Below, piece after piece: positions 30,917 to 39,052 of a stretch of DNA of 64,000 nucleotides; position 1 is the stretch's first letter; every line of letters starts with the position of its first letter. The notes beneath the pieces were generated by a model. That model was not told the DNA's origin, did no database searches, and saw nothing but the letters and a program-made list of their open reading frames with translations. The DNA comes from Cyclobacteriaceae bacterium (lineage in GTDB: Bacteria > Bacteroidota > Bacteroidia > Cytophagales > Cyclobacteriaceae). The position numbers were made by a program, and so were the translations under genes. The stretch is taken from assembly GCA_019638235.1 (NCBI GenBank), contig JAHBUE010000003.1, forward strand, positions 1 through 64,000, given 5' to 3'.

Positions 30917-32047
30917 ATGCAATTCACCATACAGGCAACCGATTCAAAATCTTCCGCACGGGCAGGCACGCTTACCACCGGTCATGGCGCTATCGAAACG
31001 CCAATCTTTATGCCGGTAGGCACGGCTGGTTCGGTAAAAGCCGTGCATCAGCGCGAGTTGGCCGATGACATCCATGCACAGATTATTCTTGGAAACACCT
31101 ATCACCTGTATCTGCGACCGGGGCTGGAGTTGTTGCAACAGGCAGGGGGCTTGCATGCTTTTATCGGATGGGACAGGCCCATTCTTACCGACAGTGGCGG
31201 CTACCAGGTGTATTCGCTTGCCAACAACCGGAAGATTAAAGAAGAAGGCGTAACCTTTAAATCGCATATTGACGGCTCAACGCACAACTTCACTCCTGAA
31301 AATGTAATGGATATTGAGCGAACCATTGGTGCCGACATCATTATGGCGTTTGATGAATGTACCCCCTACCCGTGCGAATATAAGTACGCCAAAAAATCGA
31401 TGGAGTTGACAAACCGTTGGCTCGACCGTTGCGTTATGCGCATTAACGAAACCCAACCACTTTACGGCTACAATCAATACCTTTTCCCGATTGTGCAGGG
31501 AAGCACCTATAAAGATTTGCGCGAACAGTCTGCTAACTATATTGCCTCAAAAAATTTAAGCGGAAATGCCATTGGCGGGCTCTCCGTAGGCGAACCGCAC
31601 GAAGATATGTATGCCATGACCGAATTGGTGTGCGGAATCTTACCCAAAGACAAGCCCCGCTACCTCATGGGCGTGGGCACCCCCGAAAACATTTTAGAAT
31701 GTATTGCCTTAGGTATTGATATGTTCGATTGCGTAATGCCCACCCGCAATGCCCGCAACGGTATGTTGTTCACATCCAAAGGCATCATCAACATCCGCAA
31801 CGAAAAATGGAAAAACGACCTGTCGTCAATTGATGCCGCGCTTGGCGGCTACACCAGCACGCATTACAGCAAAGCATACCTGCGCCACCTCATCATCAGC
31901 AAAGAGATTTTAGGCGCACAAATTGCTTCAATTCATAACCTTACTTTCTACCTTTGGTTGGTTAAGGAAGCCCGTAAACACATAACCGAAGGAACGTTTA
32001 CCGGTTGGAAAAGCGAAATGGTTAAAAAAGTAAAAACCAGGTTGTAA
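30917..32047 (+). CDS. tgt: Queuine/preQ1 tRNA-guanine transglycosylase
   Basis: 376 residues from the ATG at 30917; an upstream in-frame ATG at 30875 would add 14 unrelated residues and lies before the promoter box. It exchanges G34 for preQ1 in tRNAs with GUN anticodons. Motifs: PIFMPVGTAGSVKA, LGNTYHLYLRPG, ILTDSGGYQVYSL (catalytic Asp), MAFDECTPYP, GLSVGEPHEDM, YLMGVGTPENI and VMPTRNARNGMLF. The CxCxxC zinc cysteines of most bacterial enzymes are replaced (IDAALGGYTSTHYSKAYL); only the later His of IHNL remains. Followed 3 bases on by lptG, a frequent Bacteroidota arrangement. Confidence 0.95.
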   Translation: MQFTIQATDSKSSARAGTLTTGHGAIETPIFMPVGTAGSVKAVHQRELADDIHAQIILGNTYHLYLRPGLELLQQAGGLHAFIGWDRPILTDSGGYQVYSLANNRKIKEEGVTFKSHIDGSTHNFTPENVMDIERTIGADIIMAFDECTPYPCEYKYAKKSMELTNRWLDRCVMRINETQPLYGYNQYLFPIVQGSTYKDLREQSANYIASKNLSGNAIGGLSVGEPHEDMYAMTELVCGILPKDKPRYLMGVGTPENILECIALGIDMFDCVMPTRNARNGMLFTSKGIINIRNEKWKNDLSSIDAALGGYTSTHYSKAYLRHLIISKEILGAQIASIHNLTFYLWLVKEARKHITEGTFTGWKSEMVKKVKTRL

Positions 32048-32050
32048 AAA

Positions 32051-33148
32051 TTGAAACTGCTCGACCGCTATATACTCCGGCAACTGCTCACCACCTTTAT
32101 GTTTGTGGTGCTGATTCTGCTTGCTGTTATTACCGTAATCGACCTGACGGAAAAAACAGACAAGTATTCAAAAGCCAATCTTTCGGCCTGGCAGATTATC
32201 AGTTACTATGGCGATTTCCTTCCGTGGATTGCCGGGCTGGTTACACCCATTACGGTTTTCATTGCTACGGTGTACATCACCGCGCGCCTTGCCGGCCGAA
32301 CTGAAATCATTGCCATGCTTAGTAGTGGCATGAGCTTCAGAAGGCTTATGCTTCCTTACTTTATTGGTTCGTTGCTGATAGCCTCTGTAAGTTTTTGGCT
32401 TAACGGATGGGTGATTCCGAATTCAAACAAAACCCGGCTCGCTTTTGAAATAGAATACCTGAATAAAAGTTCAAACCCAAACCTGCGCAATATTCATCTC
32501 CAGGTTTCGCCCAACACATTTATTTATATGCAGAATTACAACAGCGTTTCGGACGTTGGGTATCAGTTCAGCGTTGAGAAATTTGAAGACAACAAACTTG
32601 TTGAAAAACTTACTGCCAACCGCATTGAATGGGATACCGCCAAATCAAAATGGACGTTGCGCGATTGGAAAATCAGGAAGATTGACAACGTGTTTGAAAT
32701 AAAAAAAGATTCTATCCACGAACTGGTAACTTCCGGGCAGGCGCTCGATACCCTGCTGGTAATTGAGCCTAAAGAATTCAAAAATGATTACCGCAAATAT
32801 GACGGGCTAACCATTAAAGAATTAAAAGAGTACATAAACACCTTGCGGTTCAGAGGCTCGGCAGGCATTGAAGCCTATGAAGTTGAATTGTACACACGGT
32901 ACGCCTCACCGTTTTCTATTTTCATTCTCACCTTTATGGGTGTGATTGTTTCCAGCCGAAAAAGTCGTGGCGGCACCGGGTTGCAGATTGCCATTGGGTT
33001 TGCGTTGTCGTTCATCTTTATATTATTTGTTATCATGTTCCGCTCGTTTGCCGAAAGCGGAGCCATGCCACCAGCCATTTCAGTCTGGATTCCCACAATT
33101 GTATTCGGAGTCATTTCCGTTTTCATGTACAAATACGTTCCGCGATAA
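32051..33148 (+). CDS. LptF/LptG-family permease of the lipopolysaccharide exporter
   Basis: 365 residues. It starts with TTG at 32051, 3 bases after the tgt stop, because the conserved beginning KLLDRYILRQLLTTFMFVV requires it. Three N-terminal transmembrane helices (about 10-35, 55-80, 95-120) carry the family motif ARLAGRTEIIAMLSSGMSFR; a periplasmic beta-jellyroll (about 130-260) follows; then three more helices (about 275-360). LptF and LptG form the inner-membrane part of the LptB2FG transporter that extracts LPS. The stop codon directly abuts the ATG of the EamA gene (TAAATG). Confidence 0.9.
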   Translation: MKLLDRYILRQLLTTFMFVVLILLAVITVIDLTEKTDKYSKANLSAWQIISYYGDFLPWIAGLVTPITVFIATVYITARLAGRTEIIAMLSSGMSFRRLMLPYFIGSLLIASVSFWLNGWVIPNSNKTRLAFEIEYLNKSSNPNLRNIHLQVSPNTFIYMQNYNSVSDVGYQFSVEKFEDNKLVEKLTANRIEWDTAKSKWTLRDWKIRKIDNVFEIKKDSIHELVTSGQALDTLLVIEPKEFKNDYRKYDGLTIKELKEYINTLRFRGSAGIEAYEVELYTRYASPFSIFILTFMGVIVSSRKSRGGTGLQIAIGFALSFIFILFVIMFRSFAESGAMPPAISVWIPTIVFGVISVFMYKYVPR

Positions 33149-34048
33149 ATGGCCACCACCAGCGATTACCTGAAACTTCACTTCATTGTTTTTCTTTGGG
33201 GCTTCACGGCCGTGTTGGGGTTGCTGATTTCCATACCCAGTGTTGAAATGGTTTTTTACCGCACGCTGTTGGCCGCTATCGGCATGTGGGCGTACATCGT
33301 GTACAGCAAGGGCAGCATTAAAATTTCTTCAGGCGATGCGGTAAAGCTGTTGTTGGTTGGGTTTATTGTGTGTATTCACTGGGTTACTTTTTTCGGGTCG
33401 GCACGGGTATCAAATGCTTCTGTGAGTTTAGTGGGCTTTGCTACCAATTCGTTGTGGGCGGCTTTGCTTGAGCCGTTGATGAACCGGAAGCGGGTAAAAA
33501 TATTTGAAGTGTTTCTCGGGTTAGTTGTTATTGTGGGGCTTTATGTAATCTTTTCGTTCGATTTTGAATACAAGTTAGGGCTGGCCTTAGGCATTGCATC
33601 AGGATTTACAGCAGCGCTTTTCTCGGTGTTCAACGGAAAATTAGTAAGGCGCATTGATGCGTACAACATTACCTTTTACGAAATGGCAGGCGCCTTTATT
33701 GCCACCGCTCTCTTTCTGCCCGTTTATAAATTCACGCTTGCCGAACAACAGGCACTTCAGTTAAACCCTACTACAACAGACTGGATTTATATTGCTGTGT
33801 TGGCGTGGGTGTGTTCGGTGTATGCTTTTTCAATGGCTGTAAAACTGATGAAAAAACTATCGGTATTTTTTATACAGCTTACGCTGAACTTAGAGCCGGT
33901 TTACGGCATTATTATGGCGTTAATTATTTTGGGCGATAAAGAAAAAATGGGCTGGAATTTTTACATCGGCACCTTGATTATCATCAGTGCCGTGCTGGTG
34001 TACCCCACATTAAAACGAAAGTTTGATAAGCCTGTGTTTGTGGAGTAG
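33149..34048 (+). CDS. EamA/DMT-superfamily transporter
   Basis: 299 residues predicted to form about ten transmembrane helices as two EamA repeats (about 8-135 and 145-290). Typical elements: WGFTAVLGLLISIPSVEMVF at the start, IVCIHWVTFFGSARVSNAS, TNSLWAALLEPLMNRKR and, in the second repeat, LTLNLEPVYGIIMALIIL. Members export or import small metabolites and the substrate cannot be named. It starts on the base after the lptG stop, so tgt, lptG and this gene form one operon. Confidence 0.88.
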   Translation: MATTSDYLKLHFIVFLWGFTAVLGLLISIPSVEMVFYRTLLAAIGMWAYIVYSKGSIKISSGDAVKLLLVGFIVCIHWVTFFGSARVSNASVSLVGFATNSLWAALLEPLMNRKRVKIFEVFLGLVVIVGLYVIFSFDFEYKLGLALGIASGFTAALFSVFNGKLVRRIDAYNITFYEMAGAFIATALFLPVYKFTLAEQQALQLNPTTTDWIYIAVLAWVCSVYAFSMAVKLMKKLSVFFIQLTLNLEPVYGIIMALIILGDKEKMGWNFYIGTLIIISAVLVYPTLKRKFDKPVFVE

Positions 34049-34071
34049 GGGTATCTATGAAATGCTAAAGT

Positions 34072-34407
34072 TTAAACAGTCTGGCGCGAAGCAGTTGCTT
34101 TGGAAGCAACCGGAATATGTCTTTTACCTTTAACGAGTTTCAACGTATATCCATAAACCTTTGCTATTTTCAGAAATGAAGTCATCTTAATATCTGAGGT
34201 TTTTCCCGACTTCAGATTTTGAATGGCATTCGGGTGCAAGCCGGCCTCTTTTGCCAACGCACGAACAGATTTAGCATCACCTTCGGCCATAGTAGCAAGG
34301 AGTTCCTGTAACGCAAATTCCTGATATGCTTTATCAAAATCTTCTTTAAATCCGGTATTGAGCATTTCGCGCTCGAATGTCGTCATTCGCTTATTCTTCT
34401 TTTTCAT
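34072..34407 (-). CDS. XRE-family antitoxin of a HigBA-like module
   Basis: 111 residues. The N-terminal third (MKKKNKRMTTFEREMLNTGF, EDFDKAYQEFALQELLATMA) is the toxin-binding arm, and about 42-95 form a Cro/C1-type helix-turn-helix (VRALAKEAGLHPNAIQNLKS, KTSDIKMTSFLKIAKVYGYT). It binds the partner toxin and represses the operon. The gene overlaps the end of the toxin gene by 17 bases; the toxin-first order is typical of HigBA. It is convergent with the EamA gene, whose stop is 23 bases away. Confidence 0.88.
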   Translation of the reverse strand: MKKKNKRMTTFEREMLNTGFKEDFDKAYQEFALQELLATMAEGDAKSVRALAKEAGLHPNAIQNLKSGKTSDIKMTSFLKIAKVYGYTLKLVKGKRHIPVASKATASRQTV

Positions 34408-34783
34408 AATACTTATCCTCCTTTACTCTTTTCAAATATGATTCCATACATTTCAATGCCTTATCCTTCTCGCTTTCTGGAAGTTTGTCTTGTTTCTTCA
34501 GGAAAGCATTTGTCACAATAATCTTTTTGCCGTGCACAAAGAAACTCAGAAAACGATGAGGCTGTGGCTTAAATGCATAAACCTTATCACCTTCATTTCT
34601 AAACTTTGTTATGTCACTAATCCTTCCGATATCACCCATCATCTTAAACAGTTTTAAAACTTTTATTCTGTCTTGTTGACCAAGTTTAAGATAATAGTCC
34701 AACGCCTGGCTATCACCTTTAGGGGAATAATACCACTCGATTTGAAAAGCGAATCCTTTATAAGCAACGTATTCTTTAAGCAT
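34391..34783 (-). CDS. RelE/HigB-type toxin
   Basis: 130 residues from the ATG at 34783; an ATG 12 bases upstream lies inside the operator palindrome. The fold pattern is that of the RelE/Gp49-like family: FQIEWYYSPKGDSQALDYYL, QQDRIKVLKLFKMMGDIGRI, KFRNEGDKVYAFKPQPHRFL, SFFVHGKKIIVTNAFLKK and a C-terminal lysine-rich helix. HigB toxins cleave mRNA in the ribosome; activity here is inferred from family. It overlaps the antitoxin gene and is preceded by a perfect operator palindrome, so the module looks intact. Confidence 0.85.
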   Translation of the reverse strand: MLKEYVAYKGFAFQIEWYYSPKGDSQALDYYLKLGQQDRIKVLKLFKMMGDIGRISDITKFRNEGDKVYAFKPQPHRFLSFFVHGKKIIVTNAFLKKQDKLPESEKDKALKCMESYLKRVKEDKYYEKEE

Positions 34784-34786
34784 AAA

Positions 34787-34808
34787 TTGTAACATTGCAA
34801 TGTTACAA
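34787..34808. promoter_or_regulatory. Perfect 22-bp palindrome, probable toxin-antitoxin operator
   Basis: The two half-sites TTGTAACATTG and CAATGTTACAA are perfectly inverted with no spacer, 3 bases upstream of the toxin start codon. Its position and symmetry fit autorepression by the dimeric XRE antitoxin. Confidence 0.75.
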
Positions 34809-34942
34809 GTAAAATGTTTGATTTACAAGGGGTCTTCGCTTTTTAATGACCTTCATCTCCCAAAATCCTTATATTTAAGTTCCGTATTCCGTGTGGGACA
34901 TGCACCTTAAACCACACTGATACCCTAAATAACCCAATCGTT

Positions 34943-35863
34943 ATGAAACTCAATTTCTTAGTTTGCCTCCTGTTGCTCCCTTTCGTGACAGCGGCACAAC
35001 AAACAGACCGTGTTCTTGAAGAAAAGATTGCCCGGTTGGTGAAAGGTTTTAAAGGGGACGTGGGCGTGTATGTGTACCACCTGAAACAGAAAAAGGAAGC
35101 AACCTATAATGCAGATACCATATTCCCTACGGCAAGTGTGGTAAAAGTGCCAATCATGATTGCCGTATTTCAGAAAGTAAAGGAAGGAGCCTTTTCGCTG
35201 AACGACAAATTGGTTTACAATAGCAACCGGGTTTATGGGGGGTCGGGGCTTATGCAGTATTATAAAGACAGCACCGTAACGGACATCCGAACACTAACAT
35301 CGCTTATGATAACCGTAAGCGATAACGTTACCTCCCTGTGGTGTCAGGAGTTGGTTGGCGGGGGCGCGTACATCAATCAACTCATGGCCGATTTGGGGCT
35401 GGAGCACACCCGTGTTAACAGCCGGACGGAAGGCCGCGAAGAGATATGGAAAAAATACGGCTGGGGGCAAACTACCCCACGCGAAATGGCATCGTTACTC
35501 ATTAAGTTGAGAGAAAGAAAATTAGTGGATGAAGCCTCCAGCGATGAAATGTACCGGCTGATGTGCCATACTTTTTATACGGATTATTCCCTGTCGCAAA
35601 TACCGCCTTATGTTCAGACTGCCGCCAAGCAAGGCATGGTAAACCGCTCGCGGTCTGAATTAGTAATGGTCAATGCCCCTCATGGCGATTATGTATTCTA
35701 CATTGCAACCAAGAACAACAAGGATGAAAGCTGGAAGCACGACAATGAAGCGTGGCAACTGCAACGGGCGTTATCTTCCTTGCTTTGGAATTATTTCGAG
35801 CCGAAATCAGGTTGGAAACCCGCAGCTGGGCATAAGCAACTCGTTAAGGATACTAATTATTAA
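34943..35863 (+). CDS. Class A beta-lactamase-like serine hydrolase
   Basis: 306 residues with signal peptide MKLNFLVCLLLLPFVTAAQ, so periplasmic. Family motifs: Ser65-x-x-Lys68 in TASVVKVP (nucleophile), Ser126-Asp127-Asn128 in TVSDNVTSLW, TTPREMASLL, and a KxG motif reading Lys229-Gln-Gly231 where true class A beta-lactamases have KTG. No clear ExxxN of the omega loop is visible. It may therefore be a divergent beta-lactamase, or a peptidase-like relative with a different substrate. Resistance should not be assumed. The convergent small gene at 35889 follows. Confidence 0.85.
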   Translation: MKLNFLVCLLLLPFVTAAQQTDRVLEEKIARLVKGFKGDVGVYVYHLKQKKEATYNADTIFPTASVVKVPIMIAVFQKVKEGAFSLNDKLVYNSNRVYGGSGLMQYYKDSTVTDIRTLTSLMITVSDNVTSLWCQELVGGGAYINQLMADLGLEHTRVNSRTEGREEIWKKYGWGQTTPREMASLLIKLRERKLVDEASSDEMYRLMCHTFYTDYSLSQIPPYVQTAAKQGMVNRSRSELVMVNAPHGDYVFYIATKNNKDESWKHDNEAWQLQRALSSLLWNYFEPKSGWKPAAGHKQLVKDTNY

Positions 35864-35888
35864 TTTTTCGGAGAAATCTTGATACGAT

Positions 35889-36263
35889 TTACGGGCAGTT
35901 GAGAATCTCCCTCTTTTTCGGCTTTAAGGAATATCCAGCGCGCCTTGTAAATCTTTTTAGCCGCGATACCTTTTCAGGATGAAGGACAATATCAACGATG
36001 ATTCTACCATCCGGGCAATATTGAACGCTTGTGAATTTATAATACGAAAAGACAACAGGTGTATTCGGGCCATATATGTAGGCATAATACTTTCCGTCAA
36101 TATCAGAGATTTGCATGTTTCCATCTCCAGGGCTAACGACATTCACACCAGGCAAAGGATTTCCATTGTCATCACGTATAGTGCCGGTTATCTTGTAAGG
36201 ATAGGTAAGAGAGTCTTGAGATTGTCCAAAGACACATCCGGCCAACCCAATAAATAAAAACAA
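35889..36263 (-). CDS. Small exported carboxypeptidase-regulatory-domain protein, possible frameshift at its start
   Basis: 124 residues from a TTG at 36263. Hydrophobic start MFLFIGLAGCVFGQSQDS is a truncated-looking signal peptide; the body is one CarboxypepD_reg-like domain (YKITGTIRDDNGNPLPGVNV, DIDGKYYAYIYG, GRIIVDIVLHPE). A better start, ATG at 36292 (MDSIRFIF), lies in another frame across a run of seven T, so a one-base indel there may have broken the signal peptide or may be an assembly error. It lies 40 bases after ispE on the same strand. Confidence 0.6.
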   Translation of the reverse strand: MFLFIGLAGCVFGQSQDSLTYPYKITGTIRDDNGNPLPGVNVVSPGDGNMQISDIDGKYYAYIYGPNTPVVFSYYKFTSVQYCPDGRIIVDIVLHPEKVSRLKRFTRRAGYSLKPKKREILNCP

Positions 36264-36303
36264 ACAAAAAAATAAATCGGATGCTGTCCATTATGAGTAA
36301 AAG

Positions 36304-37110
36304 CTAAATCTCTCCCACCCAATACGTCATCCCCGCAAACTGATCTTCCAATTTTACTTCCCTGTCGAAAATACCAAACACGCACGAACCCGAACCGCTC
36401 ATGGCGGCATACACCGCGCCTTGTTTGTACAGTTCGTTTTTTATTTCACCAATCTGCGGATAAAGGTTAAAAACAGGTTCTTCAAAATCATTAACAAGTT
36501 CGGCCTTCCAGGTTGAACTATCCTGTTGTAAAATATCGGTTAACCTTGTGGCCGGTATGCCGGGTGTTACGCGGCTGTATGCTTCTGCGGTAGAAACATG
36601 AACGGCAGGTTTTACAAGCACCAAAAATTTATTCTTCAGCGACAATTGCGCTGGAGTTAAAACATCTCCCCTCCCCGTGCCCAACATCGGAAGTGATTCA
36701 ATAAAAAATGCACAGTCGCTGCCGAGCTGTGCAGCATACCCTTGTAGTTGCACAACCGACAAGCCAAGTTCAAAAATCTGGTTCAATAACAACAAGGTGT
36801 GCGCGGCATCAGCCGACCCGCCACCAAGCCCCGCACCCGAAGGAATAATTTTATGGAGATGAATAGTGACTTCAGGCAGGTTAAAATCTTTTTGCAGAAG
36901 CTGGTATGCCTTCACACAAAGATTTTCTTCAGCGTTGCCGGGCAACGGCAGCCCGGTGCAGGTAAACGAAAATTCTTTTGCGGGCAGTATTTCCAATACG
37001 TCCATCCACGGAACGGGGTAGAAACACGTTTCAATATCGTGGTATCCATCCGGTCGCTTAGACAGGATGCGTAACCCGAGATTGATTTTACAGGGAGGAA
37101 ACGTAACCAT
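36304..37110 (-). CDS. ispE: 4-diphosphocytidyl-2-C-methyl-D-erythritol kinase
   Basis: 268 residues, the usual length. It phosphorylates CDP-methylerythritol with ATP in the non-mevalonate isoprenoid pathway in the cytosol. GHMP-kinase motifs: FPPCKINLGLRILSKRPDGY (substrate site) at the start, the ATP loop PSGAGLGGGSADAAHTL near residue 92, the catalytic-Asp region LGSDCAFFIE near 130 and the C-terminal AMSGSGSCVFGIF near 240. It lies 29 bases after fabI on the same strand and is probably transcribed with it. Confidence 0.94.
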   Translation of the reverse strand: MVTFPPCKINLGLRILSKRPDGYHDIETCFYPVPWMDVLEILPAKEFSFTCTGLPLPGNAEENLCVKAYQLLQKDFNLPEVTIHLHKIIPSGAGLGGGSADAAHTLLLLNQIFELGLSVVQLQGYAAQLGSDCAFFIESLPMLGTGRGDVLTPAQLSLKNKFLVLVKPAVHVSTAEAYSRVTPGIPATRLTDILQQDSSTWKAELVNDFEEPVFNLYPQIGEIKNELYKQGAVYAAMSGSGSCVFGIFDREVKLEDQFAGMTYWVGEI

Positions 37111-37139
37111 AGTTGCCGGTTACCGGTTACCGGCAACGT

Positions 37140-37952
37140 TTATTTTGTGAGGCGTTCGATCAGGTCTTCCGTAATACCGGTAGAAGAGAACCCGCCATCG
37201 TGCATCAGGTTTTGCATGGTAACCATACGCGTATAATCAGAAAACAACGACACGATATAATTCGCGCAATCATCAGCCGTAGCGTTTCCTAAAGGCGACA
37301 TCATCTGGGCGTAATCATAAAACACATCAAAGCCTGTAATGCCTGCACCGGCAGTTGTTTTTGTAGGAGATTGCGAAATAGTGTTCACCCGCACTTTTTT
37401 CAGTTTACCAAATCGGTACCCATAGCTACGCGCTATTGACTCCAGTACAGCTTTTGCCTGCGCCATATCCGAATAATCGGGATAGGTGCGCTGCGCGGCA
37501 ATGTAACTCAACGCTACAATGGAGCCCCACTCGTTCATGGCATCGGTTTTCTCGGCAGTTTGCATTACTTTATGAAAAGAAAGACCCGATATATCGAGTG
37601 TTTTCAAAAACCATTCATAATTAAGGTCGCCATACGTGCGGTCTTTCCGCACATTCGGGCTCATGCCAATGGAGTGAAGCACAAAATCCAGCTTGCCGCC
37701 CAACACTTCCATAGATTTGGTAAAAAGTGTATTCAAATCCTGTTCAGAGGTAGCATCGGCAGGGATGATTTCAGCGTTACACATTTTTGCCAGTTCGTTG
37801 ATTTTGCCCATGCGCATGGCAATAGGGGCATTGGTAAGTGTAAAGCTTCCCCCCTCTTCCTTAACTTTTAATGCTGTACGCCAGGCGATAGAATTCTCAT
37901 CTAAAGCTCCGAAAATGATTCCGCGTTTTCCTTTCAATAAATTATAGGCCAT
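37140..37952 (-). CDS. fabI: Enoyl-[acyl-carrier-protein] reductase (NADH)
   Basis: 270 residues. It catalyses the last reduction of each fatty-acid elongation cycle. It is a short-chain dehydrogenase fold with the FabI-type dinucleotide site (GKRGIIFGALDENSIAWR), LHSIGMSPNV and the catalytic arrangement Tyr-(x6)-Lys in TYPDYSDMAQAKAVLE. The C-terminal substrate loop (TKTTAGAGITGFDVFYDYAQ) fits FabI rather than FabL or FabV. A very good promoter lies just upstream (37969-37998). ispE and the small protein follow on the same strand. Confidence 0.95.
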   Translation of the reverse strand: MAYNLLKGKRGIIFGALDENSIAWRTALKVKEEGGSFTLTNAPIAMRMGKINELAKMCNAEIIPADATSEQDLNTLFTKSMEVLGGKLDFVLHSIGMSPNVRKDRTYGDLNYEWFLKTLDISGLSFHKVMQTAEKTDAMNEWGSIVALSYIAAQRTYPDYSDMAQAKAVLESIARSYGYRFGKLKKVRVNTISQSPTKTTAGAGITGFDVFYDYAQMMSPLGNATADDCANYIVSLFSDYTRMVTMQNLMHDGGFSSTGITEDLIERLTK

Positions 37953-37968
37953 AAGTAATTTGTTTTGT

Positions 37969-37998
37969 CAAAAGTATCTAATTCCTTTTGGAAGACAA
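37969..37998 (-). promoter_or_regulatory. fabI promoter, TTG-N19-TACTTTTG
   Basis: On the minus strand TTG (37998-37996) is followed after exactly 19 bases by TACTTTTG (37976-37969), matching the Bacteroidota -33/-7 consensus with normal spacing, 17 bases before the fabI ATG. Confidence 0.65.
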
Positions 37999-38086
37999 TA
38001 TGCAAAGGGTTTCTGTAAAAATCCGTTTAAATCCTGTCTTTCCTCAATATTTATTGCTAAATTTATTCACCTAAACCAAACACACC

Positions 38087-38821
38087 ATGGACGTTCCGCA
38101 TGCATTTCTGGATTCCTGGAGTAATTATATGTACCTGGGAATGGTTGGCTTTATCATCCTCGGTTTCCTGATTTTGGGGTATCATGAACTACGCATACTC
38201 CTGATCGGGGATTACAAAGAAAAATATGACTACGTAAACCTGCATGAAATCAAGTATTTCTGGTATGCGGTCATAGCCTTTATTATGGCGGCTTTCCTGT
38301 TCTTCAATACCGTGGCCTCCGATATGATTCACAAAAGCGGTATGGCCTGGTTTTATGTACGGCTTTTCATCACTACCAGTTTTGCCATCATTTTTTATTT
38401 CATTTTCTTCAGTGCGGTGCGCATTTATTACCCCCGTTTTGTAGAAAAACGATTGCGCAAACTGCGCAACAAACCCCGCACTTCTCCGGAAGGAAACGTT
38501 ATGCGAAAACTCTCCGAACAGGAAGAAGACGCTCACCTCGAAGCCGGCATGATCGAAGATGAGCTTTTTCATTCTATCGATTATGATGTGTGGATTGATG
38601 AAAAGACCGGGCACAAAAAAATTGAAAAGTATTTTGCGTATCAGCACGCTGATGAATGCCCCGAATGTGGGTACTACACTTTCCGGATAGACCGGGAGGA
38701 GTTAGAAAAGGTGCCTACCGAAAGCGATACCGGTTTGTTTATCAAACACTTTAAATGCAATTATTGCGGGCATCGCGAAGGGCGCGAACAGGTGCTTGCC
38801 CAACTTTCAACAAACGTTTAA
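38087..38821 (+). CDS. Three-helix membrane protein with C-terminal zinc ribbon
   Basis: 244 residues, unknown family. Three transmembrane helices lie at about 16-34 (YLGMVGFIILGFLILGY), 58-76 (WYAVIAFIMAAFLFFN) and 90-112 (LFITTSFAIIFYFIFF). A charged region of about 60 residues follows (KLSEQEEDAHLEAGMIEDEL), then a zinc ribbon with CPECGYY near 190 and CNYCGHRE near 225. Other Bacteroidota seem to have proteins of this layout, but I know no function. It is monocistronic, closed by a strong terminator. Confidence 0.75.
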   Translation: MDVPHAFLDSWSNYMYLGMVGFIILGFLILGYHELRILLIGDYKEKYDYVNLHEIKYFWYAVIAFIMAAFLFFNTVASDMIHKSGMAWFYVRLFITTSFAIIFYFIFFSAVRIYYPRFVEKRLRKLRNKPRTSPEGNVMRKLSEQEEDAHLEAGMIEDELFHSIDYDVWIDEKTGHKKIEKYFAYQHADECPECGYYTFRIDREELEKVPTESDTGLFIKHFKCNYCGHREGREQVLAQLSTNV

Positions 38822-38843
38822 CTGAAACCAAACCTGCTCTTAA

Positions 38844-38882
38844 AAACTGCAACAAGGCGGAAATCCTTGTTGCAGTTTTTTT
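38844..38882 (+). terminator. Rho-independent terminator
   Basis: AAACTGCAACAAGG (38844-38857) pairs perfectly with CCTTGTTGCAGTTT (38865-38878), followed by further T residues. It lies 23 bases after the stop of the membrane zinc-ribbon gene. Confidence 0.85.
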
Positions 38883-39052
38883 ATCACGCTTACCCTTCTG
38901 GCCCGTTCTGCAACCGATTCCGTTAACCTGACGGGGGTTTTACACATGTATTGTTTTAAGGCTTTTTTAAATAAAAAAATGAGGTTTTCTTATGATTTTT
39001 ATGCCCATCGTGCTGAAAACGCTATTAAAAGATTATTTTTCGCAGAAATACA

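Noticed and set aside
34784..34795. Upstream ATG for the HigB-like toxin
   Set aside because: It lies within the operator palindrome; the downstream ATG at 34783 fits the family start.
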